From NCBI RefSeq assembly GCF_020447305.1, contig NZ_CP095732.1, forward strand, positions 434,001 through 498,000: a stretch of DNA of 64,000 nucleotides, read 5' to 3'. A program made the translations under genes and the position numbers. Under the pieces are notes generated by a model, which worked only from the letters and a program-made list of their open reading frames with translations, searched no databases and was not told the DNA's origin. Source of the DNA: Abyssibius alkaniclasticus. GTDB taxonomy: Bacteria; Pseudomonadota; Alphaproteobacteria; Rhodobacterales; Rhodobacteraceae. This document shows, piece after piece, positions 56,555-64,000 of the stretch. Position 1 is the first letter of the stretch. Each line of letters starts with the position of its first letter.

Positions 56555-57052
56555 ATGGACGAAAGCGACTGGGATGATCGCGCGTTTTATGACGATGGCG
56601 AGTGGGTTACGTGGACTGAAATTGACGAGCAGCTTCGCTTTAAGGAGTGGGGTGCGAAGTATCCAAATGCCATACGGTCAATGATTCCATATTTTGAGCA
56701 ACTGATTTCTTTGGCTGAAAGTTACCACTACGAAACCGGGTTACATCTTGCTGTTTACGGTGACATTGGTGAACTCTTTGGCGCGATCACCTATGGCATT
56801 AAACTTAACAAGACCTATGCCCAAGGCTCGGACGGAAGGCTTGATAACGACCATATCGAGGTCAAGACCATAACACCGTTCAAGACCAAAGACGTCGTTG
56901 TCGTTGACAAAAATGGAAACTTCAACAAGTTGCTTGTGGTCAAGATCAACGAACATTTCCAAGTGTCTGGGCGCATGATCGACCGGAAGGATCTGCCAAA
57001 GCGTTCAGGACGATATATGCGGGTCAAATGGAGCGACCTGCCATCTCCATAA
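56555..57052 (+). CDS. DUF6998-like protein, possible PD-(D/E)XK nuclease fold
   Basis: 165 residues from ATG 56555 with GGAGAGG upstream. The core reads YGDIGELFGAITYGIKL (E73) then GSDGRLDNDHIEVKTITP, in which D93 or D99 and E102-x-K104 fit the D...ExK active site of restriction-endonuclease-like proteins. A C-terminal beta-rich part follows (DVVVVDKNGNFNKLLVVKIN). No methyltransferase or specificity gene is adjacent. The gene stands between the defence-like module and the integrase. Fold assignment is by motif only. Confidence 0.65.
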   Translation: MDESDWDDRAFYDDGEWVTWTEIDEQLRFKEWGAKYPNAIRSMIPYFEQLISLAESYHYETGLHLAVYGDIGELFGAITYGIKLNKTYAQGSDGRLDNDHIEVKTITPFKTKDVVVVDKNGNFNKLLVVKINEHFQVSGRMIDRKDLPKRSGRYMRVKWSDLPSP

Positions 57053-57077
57053 TGATGACGCCCGCGCACTCCGCCCT

Positions 57078-58160
57078 TCACGCCCCCTGCCCCTGATAGG
57101 CCAGATCCAACAACGCCAGCGCATCGGCTCCACCGCGCACAGCTTGCGTATAATGGCCGAGTGTCACGGCGGCGCTGGCATGCCCCGCCAGCTTGGCAAC
57201 CAGCCCAACCTCCACACCTTGCGCCTGCAGCACAGACACGAAGCTATGCCGCGCAGAATGGTGGGTGACGTATCGAATGCCCGATGCCTTAAAGGCGGGC
57301 CGCCAATAGCGCTTGAGGAAGTTTGAATACAGCACCGGGCCGCCCCCGCCCAAACGCGGAAGCGGCCATTGCTGCGGCACACCGGGGCCGGGAAATACCC
57401 GATAGAGTTCACCATCAAGGCGCGGGCACACCAAGCGCCATGCGAGTAGCAGGCCGCGAAGGGTGGCGGAGATCGGGATGTCGCGCGCTCCAGCCTCGGT
57501 TTTAGTTGTTTCGATGGTGGTGCCATCGCGCTCTTGCACGCGGCAGATGGTGATAACGTTGCGATCAAGATCGATATCCGACCAGAGCAGGCCGAGCTGT
57601 TCAGAAACACGCACGCCGGTGAGGAACGGAAAGGCGTAAAAGATGCCGCGCTCAGGGTCCGCCTTGGCATGGGCGATCAAAGCCGCCACTTCTTCGGGCG
57701 AGAGGATTTCTTTCTTGGGCTTGGATTTACGCTTGGCCAGATTGGTCGGCATCGCGCAGACCCGCACACCAAAATCCTCTTCCGCCAGCGCGAGAATGCC
57801 TTTGAGCATCGACATCACTCTATTGGCCGTGTGTGCGCCAACCTCGACGCGAATAAGGCCATGCCAGCGCCGCAGTTGGGCAGTTGTCAGGGCTGATACC
57901 AATTCGTCGCCCAACATCAACAGCAGCTTCGCATCGCGGTGCGGCTTTTCGCCGGTCAAGGCATAGTGAACACGCTCTTGGGGGCTGCCCTGCAGCAGTG
58001 GCCCGGTGATGGTTTTGAGCAATGGAAGGTAGCCCCGGATGGTCTGGGCCTTAACGCCGCCGCGCTTAGCTTCTATGCGAGGTCGAGACGATCTGATCGT
58101 CTCCCTGACCGGCGCGCAGCACAAAGGTATCGTTCTCGCCCGAGCCGTTGAACACATCAT
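57078..58160 (-). CDS. tyrosine recombinase/integrase, N-terminally truncated and chimeric
   Basis: 360 codons open, but only about 330 (from 58073 down) are integrase. A SAM-like core-binding domain (about residues 35-140) and catalytic domain with Arg in FLTGVRVSEQLGLLWSDID, His-x2-Arg in THHSARHSF, His in LAGHASAAV and the nucleophile Tyr in LGHYTQ are intact. The arm-binding N-terminus is missing; in its place the frame runs into DNA of the RTX gene (58074-58160), so the predicted start is not native. It may still be catalytically capable if translated. Likely island integrase. Confidence 0.85.
   Translation of the reverse strand: MMCSTARARTIPLCCAPVRETIRSSRPRIEAKRGGVKAQTIRGYLPLLKTITGPLLQGSPQERVHYALTGEKPHRDAKLLLMLGDELVSALTTAQLRRWHGLIRVEVGAHTANRVMSMLKGILALAEEDFGVRVCAMPTNLAKRKSKPKKEILSPEEVAALIAHAKADPERGIFYAFPFLTGVRVSEQLGLLWSDIDLDRNVITICRVQERDGTTIETTKTEAGARDIPISATLRGLLLAWRLVCPRLDGELYRVFPGPGVPQQWPLPRLGGGGPVLYSNFLKRYWRPAFKASGIRYVTHHSARHSFVSVLQAQGVEVGLVAKLAGHASAAVTLGHYTQAVRGGADALALLDLAYQGQGA
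58074..58132. repeat. RTX internal direct repeat, copy 1 (at the breakpoint)
   Basis: 59 bases nearly identical to 58404-58462 (copy 2), 330 bp (110 codons) apart and in the same frame; they code for TFVLRAGQGDDQIVSTSH. Each contains the palindrome GAGACGATC-T-GATCGTCTC. The integrase joins exactly at the left end of this copy. Confidence 0.85.
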
Positions 58161-58403
58161 TGCCAGCAGTACCCAGTGTCGCGTTCATAAAGTCCTGACG
58201 GCTCATGGTTGTGCCATCTGAGAACACGAAGTAGGTCATCTGGTAGATCGACGCGCCACTGCCATCCAGCGCATCATTCACAATGGTGATGCTGCCATCC
58301 GATGCCTTGAAGCCGATCTTCAGATCGTTGCCAACATAGACCGAGTACAGGTCGGCTGCCGTCACGCCGTCTTCAAAGCGCAGCGTGTCCACTTCCCCAT
58401 AGT

Positions 58404-58462
58404 TATGCGAGGTCGAGACGATCTGATCGTCTCCCTGACCGGCACGCAGCACAAAGGTATCG
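58404..58462. repeat. RTX internal direct repeat, copy 2
   Basis: Second copy of the repeat described at 58074-58132, with mismatches only around the GGCACGC/GGCGCGC position. Here the coding sequence continues normally past STSH into NYGEVDTLRFEDG. Confidence 0.85.
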
Positions 58463-61323
58463 CTTTTCCCCCAGCTATAGAAAGTGTCATTCCCAGCTGT
58501 CCCAAGTGATGCCATAATTGCATCCGTATCCAATACGGTGCCGTCCGAGAATTCAATAAATTCAATCTCGTTCGAGGTTGAATTAAAGTAATTCACGATT
58601 GTTACTGTTTCGCCATTTGGCATAGTCAGTATCAAATCACGGTCTGCATTTTGGGAAAATACAACGTCGCTAAGCTCAATATTCATAAGCGCGAGTGTAT
58701 CTTGGTCCTGAGATGAGTTTAGATCTGTGATAACGTCATTTCCATCACCTAAGCGATAGATGTATTTGTCATCCCCGGTTCCTCCGAGCATAGTATCATC
58801 ACCTGCGCCACCGAAGAAAACGTTGTTACCACTACCCGAACTTAAGTTGTCATCACCAGCAAGTCCGAACATTAAATCATTTGCGGCCGAACCTGAAATT
58901 GAATCGGCACCATCCGTACCAGTCTCCATATTCGAAGTGTCGTTCGAGTGTTGGTATAGATAGAGCATGGTTTGTGCGATTGCAGGATCGCCATATATTT
59001 GAGCGGCAATAGAAAAGTCAGCATCATAGCCGCCCTGGCCATCATCTAAGTCGAGTTTTAATAATTTTATGACAACCAAAGCATTTTCTAAATTCAGTGC
59101 GCCATTTGCAACTGAATCAAATACGGCAGTGAAAATATCAGCATTTGATCCAGATAGCTGGTTTGTCTGCGCATCCAATGTGCTGGCCAATACACTAAGA
59201 AATCCCACCGCACTTGCTGTTGTAGGAAGAGAGCCGGAATTCATTACTGATAATATTATTCCCGAGTCTGATGCCTGAGCCATGAAACGCGCGGCGAATT
59301 TCTCAACCAGCTCGTCGAATTGTGCTTCGAGGTCTACCGATGCTTTTGCGTTGGGGTTAGCGCTCCCAGGATTTGAACCATGACCGGGTTGCAAGAAATC
59401 AGTGCCGTAGAACTCTTCCAAAAACGCCAAATGTCTGCCATCTATATAGCTTCCACGAGAGCTTGGGTCCACATCAGCTACACCGGCCCAGTTTAGCATG
59501 AATTGCTCAAAGTTCCCCAAAAAGCCAGCTATGTCCCCACTATTGACTTGTTGTACGAGGCTGCTCGATTCTGATACCAACGCGGCATCTTGCGACAACG
59601 CCACCCAAGTTGAGGGGATATGTCCATAACCATATAAAACAGGCAATACTATCGCCTCAGCTGAGTAAGTGAAATTATCTGGCAGAATATAGTCGCTTTT
59701 GCGCTGGTCTACTTCAAACCAAATATCTTCTATTACAGTAGAATGACCATCGACCCATGTCACCGTACTGCGATCACTCACTGTGTGACCCGAGTTGGTC
59801 TCATCAACGGATATAGAACCCAAATCGATGCTAACGACCCCCGCATCAACCAGTGTGGTAAGTTCACCTGCGTCTGTATTGCCGTCAACATCGGCATCCT
59901 GCCACAAAACCAAATCTGCGTAAGCCGTATCATTTTGATCAATTACGCCATCACTATTGCTGTCAAGTGCTGCTAGCGATAGAAAGCCATTTGCAAATGC
60001 TTCTGAATTACCAAAAAATTTCCGATTGATCGTCAATAATGCCATTTCCGTTGACATCGTAGGCCAGCAACGCATCATCTGGTGCGACCCAACCTGTGAG
60101 CTCAGCAAATCCATCTAGATCGAGATCAAATTGAACCGTCGAATCCACTAGTGCTACAAGCTCTATTCCATCACCATCAAGGTCAATAACTAAAGGTGAG
60201 GTGTCCGGATCCAGGAAGCTGCCATCATCAGGTGCATCGTTGGCAATAGCTTCACCGCCAGCAGAACCTGCATCCGTATTGTCATCGCCAAAGAGATAGT
60301 TAAATATATCTGTTGTAACATCAATGCCAAGTTCTAGAACGGCTTTAGTAACGGTGTAGGCAACATATCCTACGGCCGCCGCCGTCAAAACCACCGACGC
60401 CGCCGTCGCCGCCGTCGCCGCCGCCGCCGTCGTAGCTCCCTGAGCTACCACCGTTAATCCATAGATTACGCCAGAGTATATCCCTCCAACTATCGCATTT
60501 GTTACGACTTGTTCTGGTAGCTCCTCGAGGGCTGCGTGAAATTCCTCCCAATCACCGTTGAACATTCCATTCTTAAATGCTTCATAATTATCGTTCGCAA
60601 ATTCAAATAAATCGCCTAAGTTTAAGCCTAATGTAAGATCGTAACTTTTGATTTGTTTCCAATATTCGGTCCAAACGAGCCCATCTGCTGTAACAAAATG
60701 CGAATATGCGCCCACATCTATTGATGTAATTTTGCCATCGCTGTCATAGCTGATAGCCCCAGCAGCGCTTGCTGCCGCTGCATTGATCTTTAGTTGATCA
60801 AATACCGCGTCAATGCCAGACGGCCTAACGCCATTCGGATCTGGCGGTAAATCATAAATCTCAAGCAGGGCTGATTTAGAAATGCCATTTATGCTCGTGA
60901 CAGCATCGTTATTCAGTAATGCCTGCAATTCGACGTCTGAGAAGATACGTCCAGAGTTAGCGTCGCCAACAATGGCAATAACATCACCGGACGCAGTGCT
61001 GGCAAAACGTTCGGACGCTTGTCCCCACAGACTTTCGTTGGTTGGGCCACCTATGCGGTCGCCAAGTGGGGTGCCGTATATATCAGCACCCGCGGCTACG
61101 CCATAAGCACTCCTCAATCCGTCATTAACCTCAGGGCTACCCAAAAATTTTCCAACATCCGTCTGGCCGATGGTATTGTATGCTTCTGCACTATTTGCGG
61201 CATAGGCCTCGACTGTTGCAGTGGTATTACCACCGGAATACACAATGGTGGTGCCAACTATTCCAGTATCGATACTAAGTTTGTTGGATATTTCGGCAAC
61301 TTTGTCAGAATACGCGTCACCAG

Positions 61324-61872
61324 TTAAATGCGAAAATTGCGCAAGCTCATCATAGGCGTTCTGAAGGGTGTAACCGCTAATTCAATAAAGTCTCCGGCTG
61401 CAATTTTTTCTATAACTTCAGGCGAAAAACCTGCAACGGCACCAATTTTCCCTTCTTTTAATTCACTTGGCGTATTTGCCCCGGTGAAAACCGAAAACCC
61501 TTCTAGTATAAACTTGATCGCGCGGTCTTGTTGCTCACGCGACTCAAATTTCTTTGCATTGGTTTTGACCAAATAAGTTCCGCCAAGCGTTCTGTCTTCT
61601 TCCTGGGTGTATGCGACAATGTGAAGTCCAAAAGGACCAAACACATATGATGGAAGCCCGGTCTCTTTATCCATCGGACGGATTCCGCCAATTTGACGTA
61701 CCGCAAAAGTAAACCCGATTTTCCGACCATCGATATGTATTACATATCTAGGCGGAAACTCTGCTCGGACATCGGAGGGATAGAATTCTATCCAAATATC
61801 AGGATCATTGTTAGATTTGATGAGACGTTTTTTGTCGTCATACCAGTAATTTGGGTTTTCGGTACTGCCCAT
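61324..61872 (-). CDS. unknown protein upstream of the RTX gene
   Basis: 182 residues, starting MGSTENPNYWYDDKKRLIKS. No signal peptide; ends with FRTPMMSLRNFRI. The middle has RPMDKETGLPSYVFGPFGLH and FILEGFSVFTG. The reading frame of the RTX gene is open upstream of its first start codon up to about 61,376, overlapping this gene's 3' end, so the two may be coupled or a shifted single gene. No family recognised. Confidence 0.6.
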   Translation of the reverse strand: MGSTENPNYWYDDKKRLIKSNNDPDIWIEFYPSDVRAEFPPRYVIHIDGRKIGFTFAVRQIGGIRPMDKETGLPSYVFGPFGLHIVAYTQEEDRTLGGTYLVKTNAKKFESREQQDRAIKFILEGFSVFTGANTPSELKEGKIGAVAGFSPEVIEKIAAGDFIELAVTPFRTPMMSLRNFRI

Positions 61873-62081
61873 ATCAAGTCATTCCCAGCATATGAATTTT
61901 GAGGGGATAGGGCGATAAAGTGAATAATAAGTCAACCCTAACATGCATCACCGCTGAAATTTGCTACCAACGAATATTTACGATCACTCCTTCGCCACAT
62001 CACCCTCTGTCAGAACAACTAACTTTGTATGATCCGATCCAGCTTGCGAACGGCACGCAGACGGATCGATCCGCCTTACGG

Positions 62082-62960
62082 TTAAGGAAGATCCTGAGAC
62101 CACGCGAAAAGTGTCTCAACCCAATTAGTTGGGATCTCGTGCCCACCATCATTGAGGTCAACTCGAAACTCGGCACCAGACTGACAGCCATACCAGCGCG
62201 TGGTTTCTGTGGTTTCGCTGGTGGCAATTTCTTCTTTTTCCGAACAACCGGATGCTGCGGCCATCATCTCAACAGCCTCTATTGCGCCTAGCCAACCGTG
62301 CCAAGTCGCTGTCCTTTGTGTGCCATCCACTGGCACCACACTGTCAGCTGTGCCGTGCGTGTGGTACAAATTGAAACTTGGGCGAACGTCTGCACACGAC
62401 AATAGTCGATCGCGAACAGGTGTACCTCCGATCGTTGCAAAATTACGCAGCCTCGTGTCCAGACCTTCGCAGGCCAAATACCACACGAACGTGGCTCCGT
62501 TTGAATGCCCGGCCACAATCAAATCTTCTTCTTGTATCGGAAATTTGGAAGTTGCGTCGTTGATGACATCCTGGACGAACCTGTAATCGTCGCGACCGTC
62601 GCGTTGCCCTTCCCAAATCCAGCCACTTAAGCGCCTGCCGCCAGAATAGGTAACATCAAGTGCGCTTGGCGCAATTAGAGCGTAGCCCTTTTGAAGAAGC
62701 GGCGCTACCAAGGCAGCGTCCCTTATGACACTCGCGCCACTTCCTCCCGAGCCGTGAAAAAAGATAACCGCTGGAAACGGCCCTTCCCCTTGCGGAACAA
62801 GAATATTGTAGGAGCGATTTCCAACTTGGCAAGGCGCTATGACATCACCACAGATAAGGTCTTGTGCGGCCAAATCGGTGAGCGCGTGACCGTTGGACTG
62901 GGATTCATACCAAAAGTACATGGATGCCGCGAGAAATAAGACAGCTATAATTCGGACCAT
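62082..62960 (-). CDS. alpha/beta hydrolase, LpqC/PHB-depolymerase-like esterase
   Basis: 292 residues from the ATG at 62960 (62996 is also in frame). N-terminal hydrophobic segment MVRIIAVLFLAASMYFWY acts as signal or anchor. Oxyanion HGSGGSGA, nucleophile serine in GHSNGATFVW, aspartate in HTHGTADSVVPVDG and histidine in DGGHEIP form the catalytic triad. This is the COG3509 pattern (feruloyl esterase/polyhydroxybutyrate depolymerase-like). Probably periplasmic or extracellular. It stands alone, 209 bases from the neighbouring unknown gene. Confidence 0.8.
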   Translation of the reverse strand: MVRIIAVLFLAASMYFWYESQSNGHALTDLAAQDLICGDVIAPCQVGNRSYNILVPQGEGPFPAVIFFHGSGGSGASVIRDAALVAPLLQKGYALIAPSALDVTYSGGRRLSGWIWEGQRDGRDDYRFVQDVINDATSKFPIQEEDLIVAGHSNGATFVWYLACEGLDTRLRNFATIGGTPVRDRLLSCADVRPSFNLYHTHGTADSVVPVDGTQRTATWHGWLGAIEAVEMMAAASGCSEKEEIATSETTETTRWYGCQSGAEFRVDLNDGGHEIPTNWVETLFAWSQDLP

Positions 62961-63304
62961 TTTTAAAGCACGCACCCGGTTTGATCGGCTTTGCATCTAC
63001 AAAGATTTGATCGCCACCAGAATTAGCGGCGTTCACAAGCCTAATTTTATCGACATATTCCTGATGATATTTCTGATGAAGGGCAAGTGATGAATTCTAG
63101 GTTGAAAATAAAACTTCAAATTCGCGCCTTAGCCAGAATATGATATTTGTCTCTGGCTCAGATCGCCAGACAATTGGTGTCAGTTCAGGTTGTTGTTACT
63201 CTGTTGGGACAAGCCCTATCGACTGCTCTGCCCCCTGAAAACTGGACCGTTCAAAACTGGAGTTTCTCGCTGTAACTTCCTGGCTTGGAGAAGGAGTGGA
63301 AACG

Positions 63305-63487
63305 ATGAAAGCATCGAAGTTTTCGGACGCACAAAAGGCGTTCGTTTTGAAGCAGGGCGATGACGGAGTGCCGGTTGCCGAGATTTGTCGAAAGACGGGC
63401 ATAAGCCAGGCAACATATTTCAATTGGAAGAAGAAGTATGCGGGTCTCATGCCTGACGAGATGCGCCGATTAAAGGCGCTGGAGTGA
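63305..63487 (+). pseudogene. IS3 transposase orfA, interrupted by a stop
   Basis: 60 residues of an orfA helix-turn-helix (MKASKFSDAQKAFVLKQGDD, then AEICRKTGISQATYFNWKKK) with AAGGAG upstream. A TGA at 63485 ends it early. Directly after this, in the same frame, an 11-codon insertion containing GGCGCAAGCGCC stands before the sequence resumes with NGRLKKIVADLTLDREMLQ, so the full orfA is broken. Confidence 0.8.
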
Positions 63488-63547
63488 GGCGCAAGCGCCA
63501 CTGGTCCGAGCGTAGCGCCGAACGAGAATGGCCGGCTGAAGAAGATC

Positions 63548-64000
63548 GTGGCCGACCTAACGTTAGATCGCGAGATGTTACAGGTGAAGGCCGTTCAGCA
63601 AACGATCTGGGGGATCGTTTGTAGGCCGCAAGATCCGGCGAAAGCTCTAAAGCCTGCTCGGATGCGCGAAGTGGTTCGCGGGATGTGCAACGACTGGTGC
63701 GTGTCGATCCGGACGGCTTGTGGGGCCCTCCGGTTTGATCGATCCACGTTCCACTACAAATCCCGCCGCACCGATCAGGCGGCTGTCGAAAGACGGATCA
63801 AGGACATTTGTGAAACGCGCGTGTGCTAGGGGTATCGCCGGGTGCACGTGCTGTTGCGACGCGAAGGTTGGGAGATCAACATGAAGAAAACACGTAGGAT
63901 TTACAATGAGTTGTGCTTACAATTGCGGAACAAGCACCCAAAACGCCGCGTGAAAGCTAAGCTGAGGGCGGGCTGCCAGGAAGCTGTTGGACCAAACGAT
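63548..64000 (+). pseudogene. IS3 transposase remnant (end of orfA and start of orfB)
   Basis: The frame ADLTLDREMLQ is followed by foreign-looking codons including an inverted repeat CAAACGATC...GATCGTTTG (63598-63622). It then resumes with orfB sequence (KPARMREVVRGMCNDWCVS, FDRSTFHYKSRRTDQAAVE). A TAG at 63827-63829 interrupts it again before YRRVHVLLRREGWEIN and KHPKRRVKAKLR. Inactive as read; the DDE catalytic part lies beyond the window. Confidence 0.8.

Larger units (their letters stand above)
58066..61243 (-). pseudogene. RTX-type calcium-binding protein, frameshifted and 3'-truncated
   Basis: Two consecutive frames make one gene: an N-terminal part (61243-60008) and a C-terminal part (about 60030-58066). 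The first ends at YDVNGNGIIDDQSEIF then W-stop. The second frame continues with FGNSEAFANGFLSLAALDSN. Removing one A from the run of six A at 60013-60018 (plus strand) restores the frame. Contents in order: an N-terminal region with an Ala-rich hydrophobic stretch, EF-hand-like Ca motifs (DLDGDGIEL, DSNSDGVIDQND, DADVDGN), then RTX nonapeptides (GLAGDDNLSSGSG, GGAGDDTMLGGTGDDKY) and HBRD-like units. The C-terminus ends in STSHRS where repeat homology stops. A secreted T1SS substrate is the family expectation. The start is unclear. Confidence 0.8.
63224..64000 (+). mobile_element. degenerate IS3-family insertion sequence (IS407-like), left part
   Basis: The left end begins near 63224 with CTGCCCCCTGAAAACTGG, the form of terminal inverted repeat used by this group. 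It contains a truncated orfA (63305-63487), then remnants of orfA/orfB, and runs off the right edge. The boundary is estimated. Confidence 0.75.

Noticed and set aside
56206-56577. 123-codon plus-strand frame ahead of the DUF6998-like gene
   Set aside because: Arg/Gly-rich, runs into the start of the well-supported gene in another frame; no ribosome site.
58066-60114. A separate complete gene for the C-terminal RTX part
   Set aside because: Its first about 28 residues are nonsense in another frame of the upstream RTX part; the homologous sequence continues across the homopolymer, so the two frames are one broken gene.

Overview
The window looks like chromosome of an alphaproteobacterium, most likely of the Rhodobacteraceae (Roseobacter group or a relative). 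I infer this from the high GC, the gene families and several familiar neighbourhoods: uvrC-pgsA-moaD-moaE, sucC-sucD-sucA-sucB-lpd followed by a GntR gene, and a TIGR02300 zinc-ribbon gene next to a tRNA. No species can be named from sequence reading alone.

About 1-50,600 is dense, ordinary core chromosome. It holds a multidrug MFS pump; a TolQ/ExbB-ExbD-ExbD energy-transduction cluster ending in a TonB-like/DUF4384-like protein; an M48 periplasmic protease; molybdopterin synthase (moaD/moaE); pgsA; uvrC; a pteridine-reductase-like SDR; sppA; a CaiB CoA-transferase; sugar-acid aldolase and kinase; a pair of ABC exporters; hemF; CCA-adding enzyme; Nudix enzymes; hslO; a GSCFA/SGNH-like pair; a DGPF protein with its ECF42-type sigma factor; cobQ; the 2-oxoglutarate dehydrogenase/succinyl-CoA synthetase operon; and phaZ. 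Two copies of the palindrome TGTGATCACA lie upstream of sucC. A third lies immediately upstream of the GntR gene that ends the suc cluster, so that GntR protein probably controls both itself and this part of the TCA cycle. The AT-rich gap between uvrC and the SDR gene carries several DnaA-box-like sequences.

At 50,575-50,650 there is a tRNA-Ala(GGC). From here to the end of the window the character changes: lower GC, poorly known genes, an integrase and a degraded IS. The segment 50,651-58,073 looks like a genomic island with defence-type content. On the minus strand it has an RNase-H-like protein, an 81-residue protein and an HD-phosphohydrolase/mismatch uracil-DNA-glycosylase fusion. These are divergent from an XRE repressor. 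A two-gene ABC-type ATPase plus PIN-like nuclease module follows, then a PD-(D/E)XK-like DUF6998-type protein and a tyrosine recombinase.

The recombinase has lost its N-terminus at a sharp junction with an RTX calcium-binding protein gene (58,066-61,243), which in turn has lost its C-terminal end and carries a frameshift in a run of six A. Beyond it are an unknown gene, a secreted or membrane-anchored esterase and the start of a decayed IS3-family element. The best candidates for an undescribed system are the HD-UDG cassette and the ATPase-PIN pair; neither has been tested here by any search.
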